Below, piece by piece: positions 1 through 5,655 of a stretch of 8,196 nt of DNA. The notes under the pieces were generated by a model. That model was not told where the DNA came from, made no database searches, and saw nothing but the letters and a program-made list of their open reading frames with translations. The translations under genes and the position numbers were made by a program. The DNA is from Candidatus Heimdallarchaeota archaeon. GTDB taxonomy: Archaea > Asgardarchaeota > Heimdallarchaeia > Heimdallarchaeales > Kariarchaeaceae. Location: positions 1 to 8,196 of the forward strand of contig DAOUUM010000107.1 in NCBI GenBank assembly GCA_030668165.1, read 5' to 3'. Position 1 is the stretch's first letter; every line of letters starts with the position of its first letter.

Positions 1-540
1 AAATTGGGTCATGAATTGCCCCTCCAGGTCTTCTAGGCTAGTGTTCATCACTGTGGAGAATCCCAAACTAATGGTCTCTAATTCTATACCTATCTCTGAA
101 CTGAAGATTGAGAATTCTGTAAGGTCGGTTAATGCAAGACTTCGAATCGCAATTAGGGCATTGGCGAATGATACAGGCCATTCTTGTTTTCCATTGAACT
201 CCCGGGGCAGTAGCACTGGAAATCCACCAGATGGCATCTCAAATGAACCGAATCCGGGAATTGTAGTGATTACCATATCTACGTGATCATTACTACTAAA
301 ATTACCAAAACCAAGGAAATCATAATCGTAACCAGTATTGGTGAAATTTTGGACTATAAATTCAGTTTTGGGCTGATTATCGAAATCATAGAGATTCGTT
401 TCATTCAGATTGGCAGATCCAGAATGCAGAAATGCCAAGGTATAGTTTTCACCAGGACCCCAGACAGTTGTGTTCTCTTGAGCTACAACTGAGCTAAGCA
501 ATGCTAAGATGAGTAATGCTGAAACGAAATATCTTTTCAT
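1..540 (-). CDS. Secreted or surface-anchored hypothetical protein, C-terminus cut by window edge
   Basis: The reading frame is open from an ATG at 540-538 to the left edge without a stop, giving 180 visible residues. It begins with a classical signal peptide: MKRYF, then a hydrophobic core of Leu, Ile, Ala and Val at residues 6-19, with probable cleavage after VVA at residue 20. The exported part holds six N-X-S/T sequons (NTT, NYT, NET, NFT, NFS, NTS), as expected for an archaeal cell-surface glycoprotein. It is rich in Asn, Phe, Gly and Ser and looks beta-rich, with no cysteine in the visible part. No catalytic motif is recognised and no function is assigned. The start is well supported by the signal peptide and by a TATA-like box about 30 bp upstream. 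The missing end could hold an anchor or further domains. Plus-strand open frames over this stretch are shadows. Confidence 0.8.
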   Translation of the reverse strand, partial: MKRYFVSALLILALLSSVVAQENTTVWGPGENYTLAFLHSGSANLNETNLYDFDNQPKTEFIVQNFTNTGYDYDFLGFGNFSSNDHVDMVITTIPGFGSFEMPSGGFPVLLPREFNGKQEWPVSFANALIAIRSLALTDLTEFSIFSSEIGIELETISLGFSTVMNTSLEDLEGQFMTQF

Positions 541-562
541 CCAATAGTAGATGGGTGCTCTT

Positions 563-578
563 ACTTAATATATTATAC
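563..578 (-). promoter_or_regulatory. TATA-like promoter of the secreted protein gene
   Basis: Read on the minus strand this is GTATAATATATTAAGT. It lies about 30 bp before the ATG at 540. With the usual archaeal spacing of about 26 bp, transcription would start near 544, making the message nearly leaderless. The 541-625 gap holds nothing else recognisable. Confidence 0.5.
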
Positions 579-625
579 GTTATGAGAAACCGATTTACTG
601 CAATTTTAGCAAATATTTAATTTTT

Positions 626-1375
626 CTATCTGACTTTGATACCGTGTTTGAGTAATAATGGTTCAATCTCTTCAAAACTTTCCAATCTCACCACTTGAAA
701 GGCTCCATGGTATAATTCGGTGTTAGCCTTGTCAACTGATTTTCTCAGTTGTCTCAGTATAAATGGGCTGATACCCTTTTTCGCTAGTAGAAACATTTTC
801 TTGCTACTCTCATCCAGAACCATTATATTATCCTCTTTGGCAATATATCCAGGATCTAAATACTCATTAATACTTTCTTCTGTTATGTAAAATGTCCTCA
901 CACTCGGTTTGGTTATGATATCCACAATATGGGTATACATATCTTGAGCATATTTTCTGGTCAGTTCTCCGGTCTCCCCTACTTTTGACATATACAATTT
1001 GAGATAGGGTTCCACCAATCCAGCGGCTCTTCTAATCTTTGGCAATTCTGAGGTATCAAAGATCAGAATCACACCCACCTTTGCACCATGCTCAATTAAT
1101 CTTTCATCAGTCGCGCCTGTTGCCTTCAAATTATGTGAGTAATATAATGCCCTGTAATCTGGAGTACCTTTAACTGGTAAGGGACCGATAATTTTGGAAT
1201 CATCTTCTTGTACTGAATCTTCAAGACCTGCCAAAGACACCATATGGAGTGCAGTTACCAAGGCATCCTCTTCACGTATTGGTGATATATTTGCTATTAA
1301 TTCAGGTCCAAGATCTGAAATTACGACAAGGATTAATCCATTAATCAAAGATTTTTCTTGATTATAACCTACCAT
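626..1375 (-). CDS. Longin-like domain protein with possible C-terminal gelsolin-like module
   Basis: This is a 249-residue soluble protein with no signal peptide or membrane segment. Residues 10-130 follow the longin order. Strands are seen at 13-20 (GLILVVIS) and 24-31, a helix at 35-50, strands at 61-67 (KIIGPLPV), 74-84 and 98-107 (KVGVILIFD), and a long helix at 109-131. Longin and roadblock folds are abundant in Asgard archaea and serve small-GTPase and trafficking machinery in eukaryotes. Residues 160-245 read FYI, then NIMVLDESSKKMFLLAKKG, a helix, then FQVVRLESFEEIEPLL. This resembles the strand/helix/strand core of gelsolin-like domains (a hydrophobic D..S..IY.W.GK type segment), but the match is by eye and weak. 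The ATG is preceded by AAGGAG at a spacing of 7. The gene stands alone, with its own upstream region. It could instead be a wholly lineage-specific fold. The domain calls are inference; that the gene is real is near certain. Confidence 0.55.
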   Translation of the reverse strand: MVGYNQEKSLINGLILVVISDLGPELIANISPIREEDALVTALHMVSLAGLEDSVQEDDSKIIGPLPVKGTPDYRALYYSHNLKATGATDERLIEHGAKVGVILIFDTSELPKIRRAAGLVEPYLKLYMSKVGETGELTRKYAQDMYTHIVDIITKPSVRTFYITEESINEYLDPGYIAKEDNIMVLDESSKKMFLLAKKGISPFILRQLRKSVDKANTELYHGAFQVVRLESFEEIEPLLLKHGIKVR

Positions 1376-1382
1376 TCCTTTT

Positions 1383-1388
1383 CTCCTT
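1383..1388 (-). promoter_or_regulatory. Shine-Dalgarno site of the longin-like gene
   Basis: The minus strand reads AAGGAG, seven bases before the ATG at 1375. It is the only strong ribosome-binding site in the window; most other genes look leaderless. It implies a transcript with a real 5' leader, perhaps from the TATA-like GGTATATAG at 1473-1481 (start near 1450), and it fixes the translation start. Confidence 0.65.
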
Positions 1389-1482
1389 AGTATATCTCTG
1401 CTAAGAGCTTCTTTCTTTTTTAGTCTTATCCCGAGACATTTGAGAATGATAGATTAAATCTACCTTTTGTGACTATATACCA

Positions 1483-1496
1483 TATTTGATCAAATA
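1483..1496. repeat. Perfect 14-bp palindrome TATTTGATCAAATA
   Basis: The sequence equals its own reverse complement over 14 bases with no spacer. It lies directly upstream of the TATA-like box for the leftward longin-like gene, a position suitable for a regulator. A related TTGAT/ATCAA pair lies at 1613-1624 on the other side of the same intergenic region. Function is inferred only from position and symmetry. Confidence 0.35.
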
Positions 1497-1699
1497 ATCA
1501 ATAGTGAGAACTTGAGCATTTGAAATTTTGGCGCTGAGTATACATACATTGGTTAAATAAAGTAAATCTATCTCTCTGAAGAATATTACTTATACTCGAT
1601 TTTTTATTATATTTGATAAATCAATAAACCAATTCGGATTAGCGAAATAAATTAAAGAAATTGATATTAGACGGAGAATTAATTTTTCGGAAGCCGACA

Positions 1700-1711
1700 T
1701 ATTTTTAATAG
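1700..1711 (+). promoter_or_regulatory. TATA-like promoter of the CBM9/DOMON-like membrane protein gene
   Basis: The stretch TATTTTTAATAG lies 12-23 bp before the first in-frame ATG at 1723. Archaeal spacing would put the start of transcription near 1732, after that ATG. This favours translation from the third in-frame ATG at 1738. An alternative box, AAATAAATTAAAG near 1644-1656, would start transcription near 1676 and keep the upstream ATGs. Confidence 0.4.
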
Positions 1712-1722
1712 CATTTCGGGGT

Positions 1723-2937
1723 ATGAAAATGAATTATATGAAAAAAAATTCCATGTTATCTTCAGGAATCGCAATCTTAGCAATGATAATTCTGATTACC
1801 AATGCATCAGCTTTTCCCTTTGAATCAATATATGTTGAACAAATCACTGGAACAAGTCCAGAAATAGATGGTGAATTGACTACCGATGAATGGTTCACTA
1901 CTGAAGAACAGTTCAAAGAAAATGTTGATACCCTAGTATTTGAGGAGGGATCAGCAACTGAAGTCCAGATTGAATTGGTGATGTTAAAGGATAATGACTA
2001 TCTTTACGTATTGGTTACTTTTTTGACACAAATTTCTGACCCTGTGGCCAATGGAAGTATGAGCGTGGGTATAGCGTTTGCACCTGAACCAATCAATCTT
2101 CAGATGCAAAACACACTGGATCGAAAAATTGCATATTATAATGGTGAGAATACTACCCAATATGATCTTCATAAATGTTCACCCTGTGAGATTGCTCGTG
2201 ACTTTCAACCAGGAGTTGATGATGCTGATTCTCCCGAATTTGAGGCAGAATATGGAAAAAGTACAAATAGTTTCTTTGAATTCAAAATACCACTGGTTAC
2301 TAGTAATTCTGAGGACATGCCCATAACTGAGGGGATGTTTATCAAAATTGTAATCAATCCCTATGGAAATATTTACTACAATGGACATGGAAATATCGGT
2401 AGTGATGAATTACAGGTCCAATTCACACCCAGAAGTTTCTTCCCTCGACCAGAAGCAGGAATTGATAATGCTTCCCTCTATTTTAACGCTTATCTAGGAC
2501 TCATTGTCAGTGCAATTGCATTGCGTTTCCTCTATGGATCAAGAAATGAAAAATTAGCCAAGAAGTTATGGATAATAAATATCACCGAGGATATGGCCAA
2601 TAAATCATTATTGATGGAGATTGCATATTATAACAGCTCATTTCTGAGTATGACGGTAGTATTCTTCTTTGGTATGGAATCCTTCCTAGCACTCCTATAT
2701 GGAATCTGGGCTGGATGGGGCATGATTGGCTATATATTCAGTGGAATTCCCCTCTTGCTTTCAATTATCACACTAGTAGATCTCGGTAAGAATAACAAAA
2801 ATCCACAGGATGAGGATTATAGCAAAGTTGGTGTTGAGATGAGCAAATCACCAAAATTCTGGCTCATCCCAGCATTATTCTTGGGAAATATTCTGCTAAT
2901 GCTTGTTATTATCGGATTAAACGTATTAGGCATCTAA
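1723..2937 (+). CDS. Membrane protein with extracellular CBM9/DOMON-like domain and four C-terminal TM helices
   Basis: The protein has up to 404 residues. A signal peptide (KKN, then a hydrophobic run at 11-27, ending NASA at 27-30) leads into a beta-rich exported domain at about 35-245. That domain opens with EIDGELTTDEW (47-57), followed by a strand with DNDYLYVLVTF (90-100). This pattern is typical of CBM9/DOMON-like beta-sandwich domains, which bind sugars, heme or other ligands. A CxxC pair (C152, C155) and sequons at N110, N143 and N249 are visible. Four hydrophobic helices follow at about 253-271, 308-331, 333-353 and 379-401. The loop 354-378 is charged. The ligand is unknown. In-frame ATGs lie at 1723, 1729 and 1738: the last gives the cleanest signal peptide and suits the TATA position, while GGGG at 1718-1721 is spaced well for 1729. 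The stop is 14 bp from that of the convergent DegV gene. The domain class is moderately sure, the function unknown. Confidence 0.7.
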   Translation: MKMNYMKKNSMLSSGIAILAMIILITNASAFPFESIYVEQITGTSPEIDGELTTDEWFTTEEQFKENVDTLVFEEGSATEVQIELVMLKDNDYLYVLVTFLTQISDPVANGSMSVGIAFAPEPINLQMQNTLDRKIAYYNGENTTQYDLHKCSPCEIARDFQPGVDDADSPEFEAEYGKSTNSFFEFKIPLVTSNSEDMPITEGMFIKIVINPYGNIYYNGHGNIGSDELQVQFTPRSFFPRPEAGIDNASLYFNAYLGLIVSAIALRFLYGSRNEKLAKKLWIINITEDMANKSLLMEIAYYNSSFLSMTVVFFFGMESFLALLYGIWAGWGMIGYIFSGIPLLLSIITLVDLGKNNKNPQDEDYSKVGVEMSKSPKFWLIPALFLGNILLMLVIIGLNVLGI

Positions 2938-2951
2938 ATTATAACAATCAA

Positions 2952-3812
2952 TTATTCTACAAATGATTTAAAACTTGGTGCAATACCAATACCAGATGAA
3001 TTAGGACCTGTATGTGAAATTAGTGTGGAGCCAATGATGAGTTCCATCTTACTATCATCATCATGATTGCTCAGTTCTCCCAAATATTCCCATAACAAAG
3101 CAATATCCTCTCTCCTATTTGATGCTCCAACTATCAACATGGGTGACTCATACTCATCATATATTTTTAATATTTTTTTTGAAATCTTCTTTAAGGAGCC
3201 CTTTCTGCCAAAACCAATCCCTTGTAGTTCCAACCGACCATCATTGCATTGTAGCAGGGGTTTAAAATTAAAAACCTTCAAAAATGCAAATTGTGCAGTA
3301 TTTACTCTTCCTCCACGCCGTAAATAATCCACATCATCAATATAAACCTCGATATGCATTTTCTCACGGGTCTGGGTCAGGGTCTCAATAGTTTTTTCTA
3401 GACTAAAACCATGATCTCTCAGATGACCTGCCAGAGCTGCAAAATATCCGGATCCTATTGATATATTCATTGTATCAAACAAACGGATATCCGCATTCTC
3501 CACATATTGAGCTGCGGAATTGGCACTATTCAGTATACCGGAGAGTTTAGATGATACATGGATGGATAAAATTGAACTACTCTCTTTCTTCGCATTTTCA
3601 TACACAGCTACAAAGTCACCTGGCGGAGGTAATGATGTCCGGGCATACTCTCCCCTATTAAATCGATCAAGCATCTCATCTATGGTGATTTCATTATCTG
3701 ATAGAGTCTCTTCAGCAAATGATATCTTGGTCTGGACCAGATGCAAATTGTATTTTTCCACTATTTCAGGTGGTAGATCATTTGCAGTATCTGTAACAAT
3801 CGCGAAAGTCAC
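2952..3812 (-). CDS. DegV family fatty-acid-binding protein
   Basis: This is a full-length (286-residue) DegV protein. Family members bind a single fatty acid in a two-domain fold; in bacteria the FakB members present it to the kinase FakA for phosphorylation. Diagnostic segments are IVTDTANDLP (5-14), TSLPPPGDF (59-67, the TSQPSP-type loop), SSKLSG (87-92, lipid carboxylate contact), IGSG (119-122), DYLRRGGRV (162-170), KPLL (184-187) and HTGPNSSGIG (267-276). The start is GTG at 3812-3810: an in-frame TAA at 3837-3839 lies just upstream and no ATG falls between them, while the product begins exactly where DegV proteins do (VTFAIVTD). A TATA-like box fits leaderless transcription. No kinase partner is in view, so a FakA-type pathway cannot be claimed. 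The family call is firm and the physiological role is inferred. Confidence 0.93.
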   Translation of the reverse strand: MTFAIVTDTANDLPPEIVEKYNLHLVQTKISFAEETLSDNEITIDEMLDRFNRGEYARTSLPPPGDFVAVYENAKKESSSILSIHVSSKLSGILNSANSAAQYVENADIRLFDTMNISIGSGYFAALAGHLRDHGFSLEKTIETLTQTREKMHIEVYIDDVDYLRRGGRVNTAQFAFLKVFNFKPLLQCNDGRLELQGIGFGRKGSLKKISKKILKIYDEYESPMLIVGASNRREDIALLWEYLGELSNHDDDSKMELIIGSTLISHTGPNSSGIGIAPSFKSFVE

Positions 3813-3831
3813 ATTATGGTTCTTTACTAGA

Positions 3832-3848
3832 TTATTTTAAATTATATC
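3832..3848 (-). promoter_or_regulatory. TATA-like promoter of the DegV gene
   Basis: The minus strand reads TATAATTTAAAA within this AT block, centred about 30 bp before the GTG start. Predicted transcription begins near 3816, so the message would be leaderless or nearly so. No Shine-Dalgarno sequence precedes the GTG. This also indicates that DegV is transcribed separately from the transglutaminase-like gene 91 bp upstream. Confidence 0.5.
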
Positions 3849-3903
3849 ATTTGAAAGCAACTTAATTACTCAATTAATCCTGTAATTGATATCGGGTATT
3901 AAT

Positions 3904-4572
3904 TTACTGAAAACTCGGTATATCTCTACCATTGGATAGAGTTTCTAACAGATGAACCAAATCATAATTATCCTTAAATATTTTCATCACAACTTTAAAG
4001 GGAAAATATGAGTAAGCATCGCGATCATTAATGTACTCAGCATGTAGATTACCATGAATATCTGTCTTATGTAGCATCGCATCGTTCTTACCATCAAATT
4101 CAACCAACTTGAACCCATGCTTATTAGAGGTTCCGACATCAAGTGCTGGTGTTGCTTTTACCCACTCTCCACCGAGGTATAGTTCTGAAAAACAGTGCCC
4201 TGCCATTACCTTGGTTTTCCATAGTTCCTCTATCTCAGGAGATAATTTGTGATTAACAAAATCAACAAAATGGATCTTACTAGGTATTCCAACTGCACGG
4301 GCCAGTGCAGATAAGGCAATCGCCTTGGGGATACAATAGGAATGAGTTGAATTAAGGCTCTCACTTGCCTTGAATGTCGAGTATTCAAATGAATCGATCT
4401 TAACGGAATAGGTAATTTTATCCCTCACATAATAAAATAGCTTAATTGCAGTCTCTTTTTCACTTTTTCCGTCTAAATTGAGTTCATCAATTATTTCTTG
4501 TATTCTTGGATGATTATAATCAAAAATATCATCTGCTTTGAGATATTCACTTAGATCCTCAGTCATATACAT
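3904..4572 (-). CDS. Transglutaminase-like cysteine protein (cytosolic)
   Basis: The 222-residue protein has the transglutaminase-like core of the papain-type superfamily. The triad is visible in the expected order: Cys80 in SYCIPKAIALSALARAVGIPS (78-98), His126 in AGHCFSELYLGGEWVKATP (124-142), and Asp145 in PALD. The helix before the core, EKETAIKLFYYVRDKITY (38-55), matches the family's standard lead-in. Archaeal and bacterial members act as proteases, amidases or peptide-crosslinking enzymes; the substrate here is unknown. There is no signal peptide or membrane segment, so it should work in the cytoplasm. Residues after about 150 form a C-terminal extension ending in a helix (191-213). 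Possible starts are the ATG at 4572 and one at 4566. The TATA box predicts transcription from about 4570, so the second is plausible. A perfect inverted repeat lies just upstream of the TATA box and may control this gene. Confidence 0.87.
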   Translation of the reverse strand: MYMTEDLSEYLKADDIFDYNHPRIQEIIDELNLDGKSEKETAIKLFYYVRDKITYSVKIDSFEYSTFKASESLNSTHSYCIPKAIALSALARAVGIPSKIHFVDFVNHKLSPEIEELWKTKVMAGHCFSELYLGGEWVKATPALDVGTSNKHGFKLVEFDGKNDAMLHKTDIHGNLHAEYINDRDAYSYFPFKVVMKIFKDNYDLVHLLETLSNGRDIPSFQ

Positions 4573-4590
4573 CTAAAGTATAATTTGATA

Positions 4591-4600
4591 AATTATATAC
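4591..4600 (-). promoter_or_regulatory. TATA box of the transglutaminase-like gene
   Basis: The minus strand reads GTATATAATT, about 24 bp before the ATG at 4572. Transcription would begin at about 4570, so the transcript should be leaderless, from the ATG at 4572 or the one at 4566. The 4603-4628 inverted repeat abuts this box on its upstream side, where TFB-recognition and regulator sites sit in archaea. Confidence 0.55.
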
Positions 4601-4602
4601 TT

Positions 4603-4628
4603 GGTGTTTCTAAAATGTTAGAAACACC
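4603..4628. repeat. Perfect 11-bp inverted repeat, 4-nt spacer (putative operator)
   Basis: The arms are GGTGTTTCTAA (4603-4613) and TTAGAAACACC (4618-4628), separated by AATG. They are exact complements, and pairing continues as TTGG/CCCAA if one C is bulged. The element sits between divergent genes, about 2 bp upstream of the TATA box of the leftward gene and about 77 bp before the TATA box of the rightward gene. That position argues for a dimeric regulator site, not a terminator: no gene ends here and no T-tract follows. Confidence 0.6.
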
Positions 4629-4704
4629 CAAACACAAATCCATCTTTTCCATAGGATAAAAAGTTCAGAGTACATCTCCAATTTTTGTTTCTCAAAACTA
4701 ATAA

Positions 4705-4712
4705 TTTATATG
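4705..4712 (+). promoter_or_regulatory. TATA box of the GNAT gene
   Basis: TTTATATG is centred 32 bp before the ATG at 4741, predicting transcription from about 4734 and a leader of only a few bases. No Shine-Dalgarno sequence is present upstream of the ATG. Confidence 0.5.
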
Positions 4713-4740
4713 TTATCAAACCCAATTTTATACTAGACAC

Positions 4741-5655
4741 ATGTGGATATTTGGTAAAAAAAATTTGCTAAAGTTTAGAAGAGCCACTATTGGTGATTCC
4801 AATTTTCTAAGCAAATTGCATGCTGAGCATAGTAAGACATACTCAGGCCTTGAATATCCAAAATCAGAGGAAAAGTACCGAAATGAGTTAAGTTCAATAG
4901 ATAATTCTGGAAATTCTATAGTGGTTGCCGAGGATGAGAATGATAACATGCTAGGTTTTATTGAGAATTTCGTTGGAAAAAGAGCCTATGCCAAAATAGG
5001 CTATCCATTTGTTGATCTGAATCATCCGAGCTCCGAGACTGTGCAAAAAGAATTGATCAAAAAATCCATGCAAAATCTCAAGAATGATGGAATACAGGTT
5101 GTGATCGCTGAATTTGTAAGTGATGAGAGAAGTCACCGAATTTTCAAAAAATCTGGATTCGGTCATTCCAAAGTTGTATTACAGATGTACCAGGGAGTGA
5201 TATCACCAGATTATGATCTTGATATTCATCCCTATACTATCAGAAGAGTTGAGAAAGAGGATCTGGATAGAACCTATGAACTCATCAGATTACAGCTGGA
5301 TGTGGATAGCAGATTATTTATCTCCAAGAAACAATATGTAAGGGTCTATGAGACTCAGCCACTTGAAGACTCAGGTTGGGCTATTGCCACCAAGGATGAT
5401 CAAATTGTTGGGGTAATATTTTCATTAATTGAGAATTTGACCAATCAAATTGTTATTTTTGGACCCTTCTCAGATAATAGAAATGAGGCCTCAAGAATTC
5501 CACTCCTGAATGAATTACTGGTCTACTATAGACTGAAAGGTTATTATGATCAACGCATGTTCAGAATCAGACCATTTTCAAATGATTATGAGCTCTTTGA
5601 AAAATATGGACTCAATCTTGATGAGGAAATACTGTACATGTCTAAGAGACTCTAA
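4741..5655 (+). CDS. Tandem GNAT-fold N-acetyltransferase-like protein
   Basis: The 304 residues form two GNAT-type repeats. Repeat 1 (about 11-152) begins LKFRRATIGDSNFLSKLH, has the strand pair VVAEDENDNMLGFIENF (61-77), and ends with the motif-B region SHRIFKKSGFGHSKVVLQMY (131-150). Repeat 2 (about 166-304) begins YTIRRVEKEDLDRTYELI, has WAIATKDDQIVGVIFSLI (213-230), and ends YELFEKYGLNLDEEILYMSK (283-302). GNAT enzymes move an acyl group from acyl-CoA to an amine. In neither repeat do I see a clean R/Q-x-x-G-x-G/A pyrophosphate loop, so one or both repeats may be catalytically weak or structural. The substrate is unknown. It lies opposite the transglutaminase-like gene across a shared 168-bp divergent promoter region, and its stop overlaps that of the convergent sufS-like gene by 4 bp. 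Confidence 0.82.
   Translation: MWIFGKKNLLKFRRATIGDSNFLSKLHAEHSKTYSGLEYPKSEEKYRNELSSIDNSGNSIVVAEDENDNMLGFIENFVGKRAYAKIGYPFVDLNHPSSETVQKELIKKSMQNLKNDGIQVVIAEFVSDERSHRIFKKSGFGHSKVVLQMYQGVISPDYDLDIHPYTIRRVEKEDLDRTYELIRLQLDVDSRLFISKKQYVRVYETQPLEDSGWAIATKDDQIVGVIFSLIENLTNQIVIFGPFSDNRNEASRIPLLNELLVYYRLKGYYDQRMFRIRPFSNDYELFEKYGLNLDEEILYMSKRL

Larger units (their letters stand above)
1376..1722. other. 347-bp divergent intergenic region with small palindromes
   Basis: This very AT-rich region lies between two divergent genes. It holds a TATA-like element for the leftward gene (minus strand GGTATATAG, 1473-1481) and one for the rightward gene (near 1700-1711). Three symmetric sites stand out. TAGATT-A-AATCTA is at 1450-1462, the perfect 14-bp palindrome TATTTGATCAAATA is at 1483-1496, and TTGAT-AA-ATCAA is at 1613-1624. 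The last two share a TTGAT half-site and could be operators for one dimeric regulator, but in AT-rich DNA such short symmetries can arise by chance. There is no open frame of note, no tRNA-like fold and no array of repeats. Confidence 0.5.

Noticed and set aside
11..492. Two plus-strand open frames over the left end
   Set aside because: They lie opposite a minus-strand frame with a clear signal peptide and sequons, and their translations are low-complexity and lack domain features. They are shadows.
3170..3180. Run of eight T (A-run in the DegV sense strand) as a frameshift or slippage site
   Set aside because: The DegV frame is intact through it, encoding KKILKIY, and family motifs continue on both sides, so no shift is needed.
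3520..3840. Plus-strand frame of 106 codons opposite DegV
   Set aside because: It is antisense to conserved DegV motifs including TSLPPPGDF and has no promoter or domain support of its own.
4603..4628. Inverted repeat read as a transcription terminator
   Set aside because: It lies between two gene starts, no gene ends there, and no T-tract follows on either strand.
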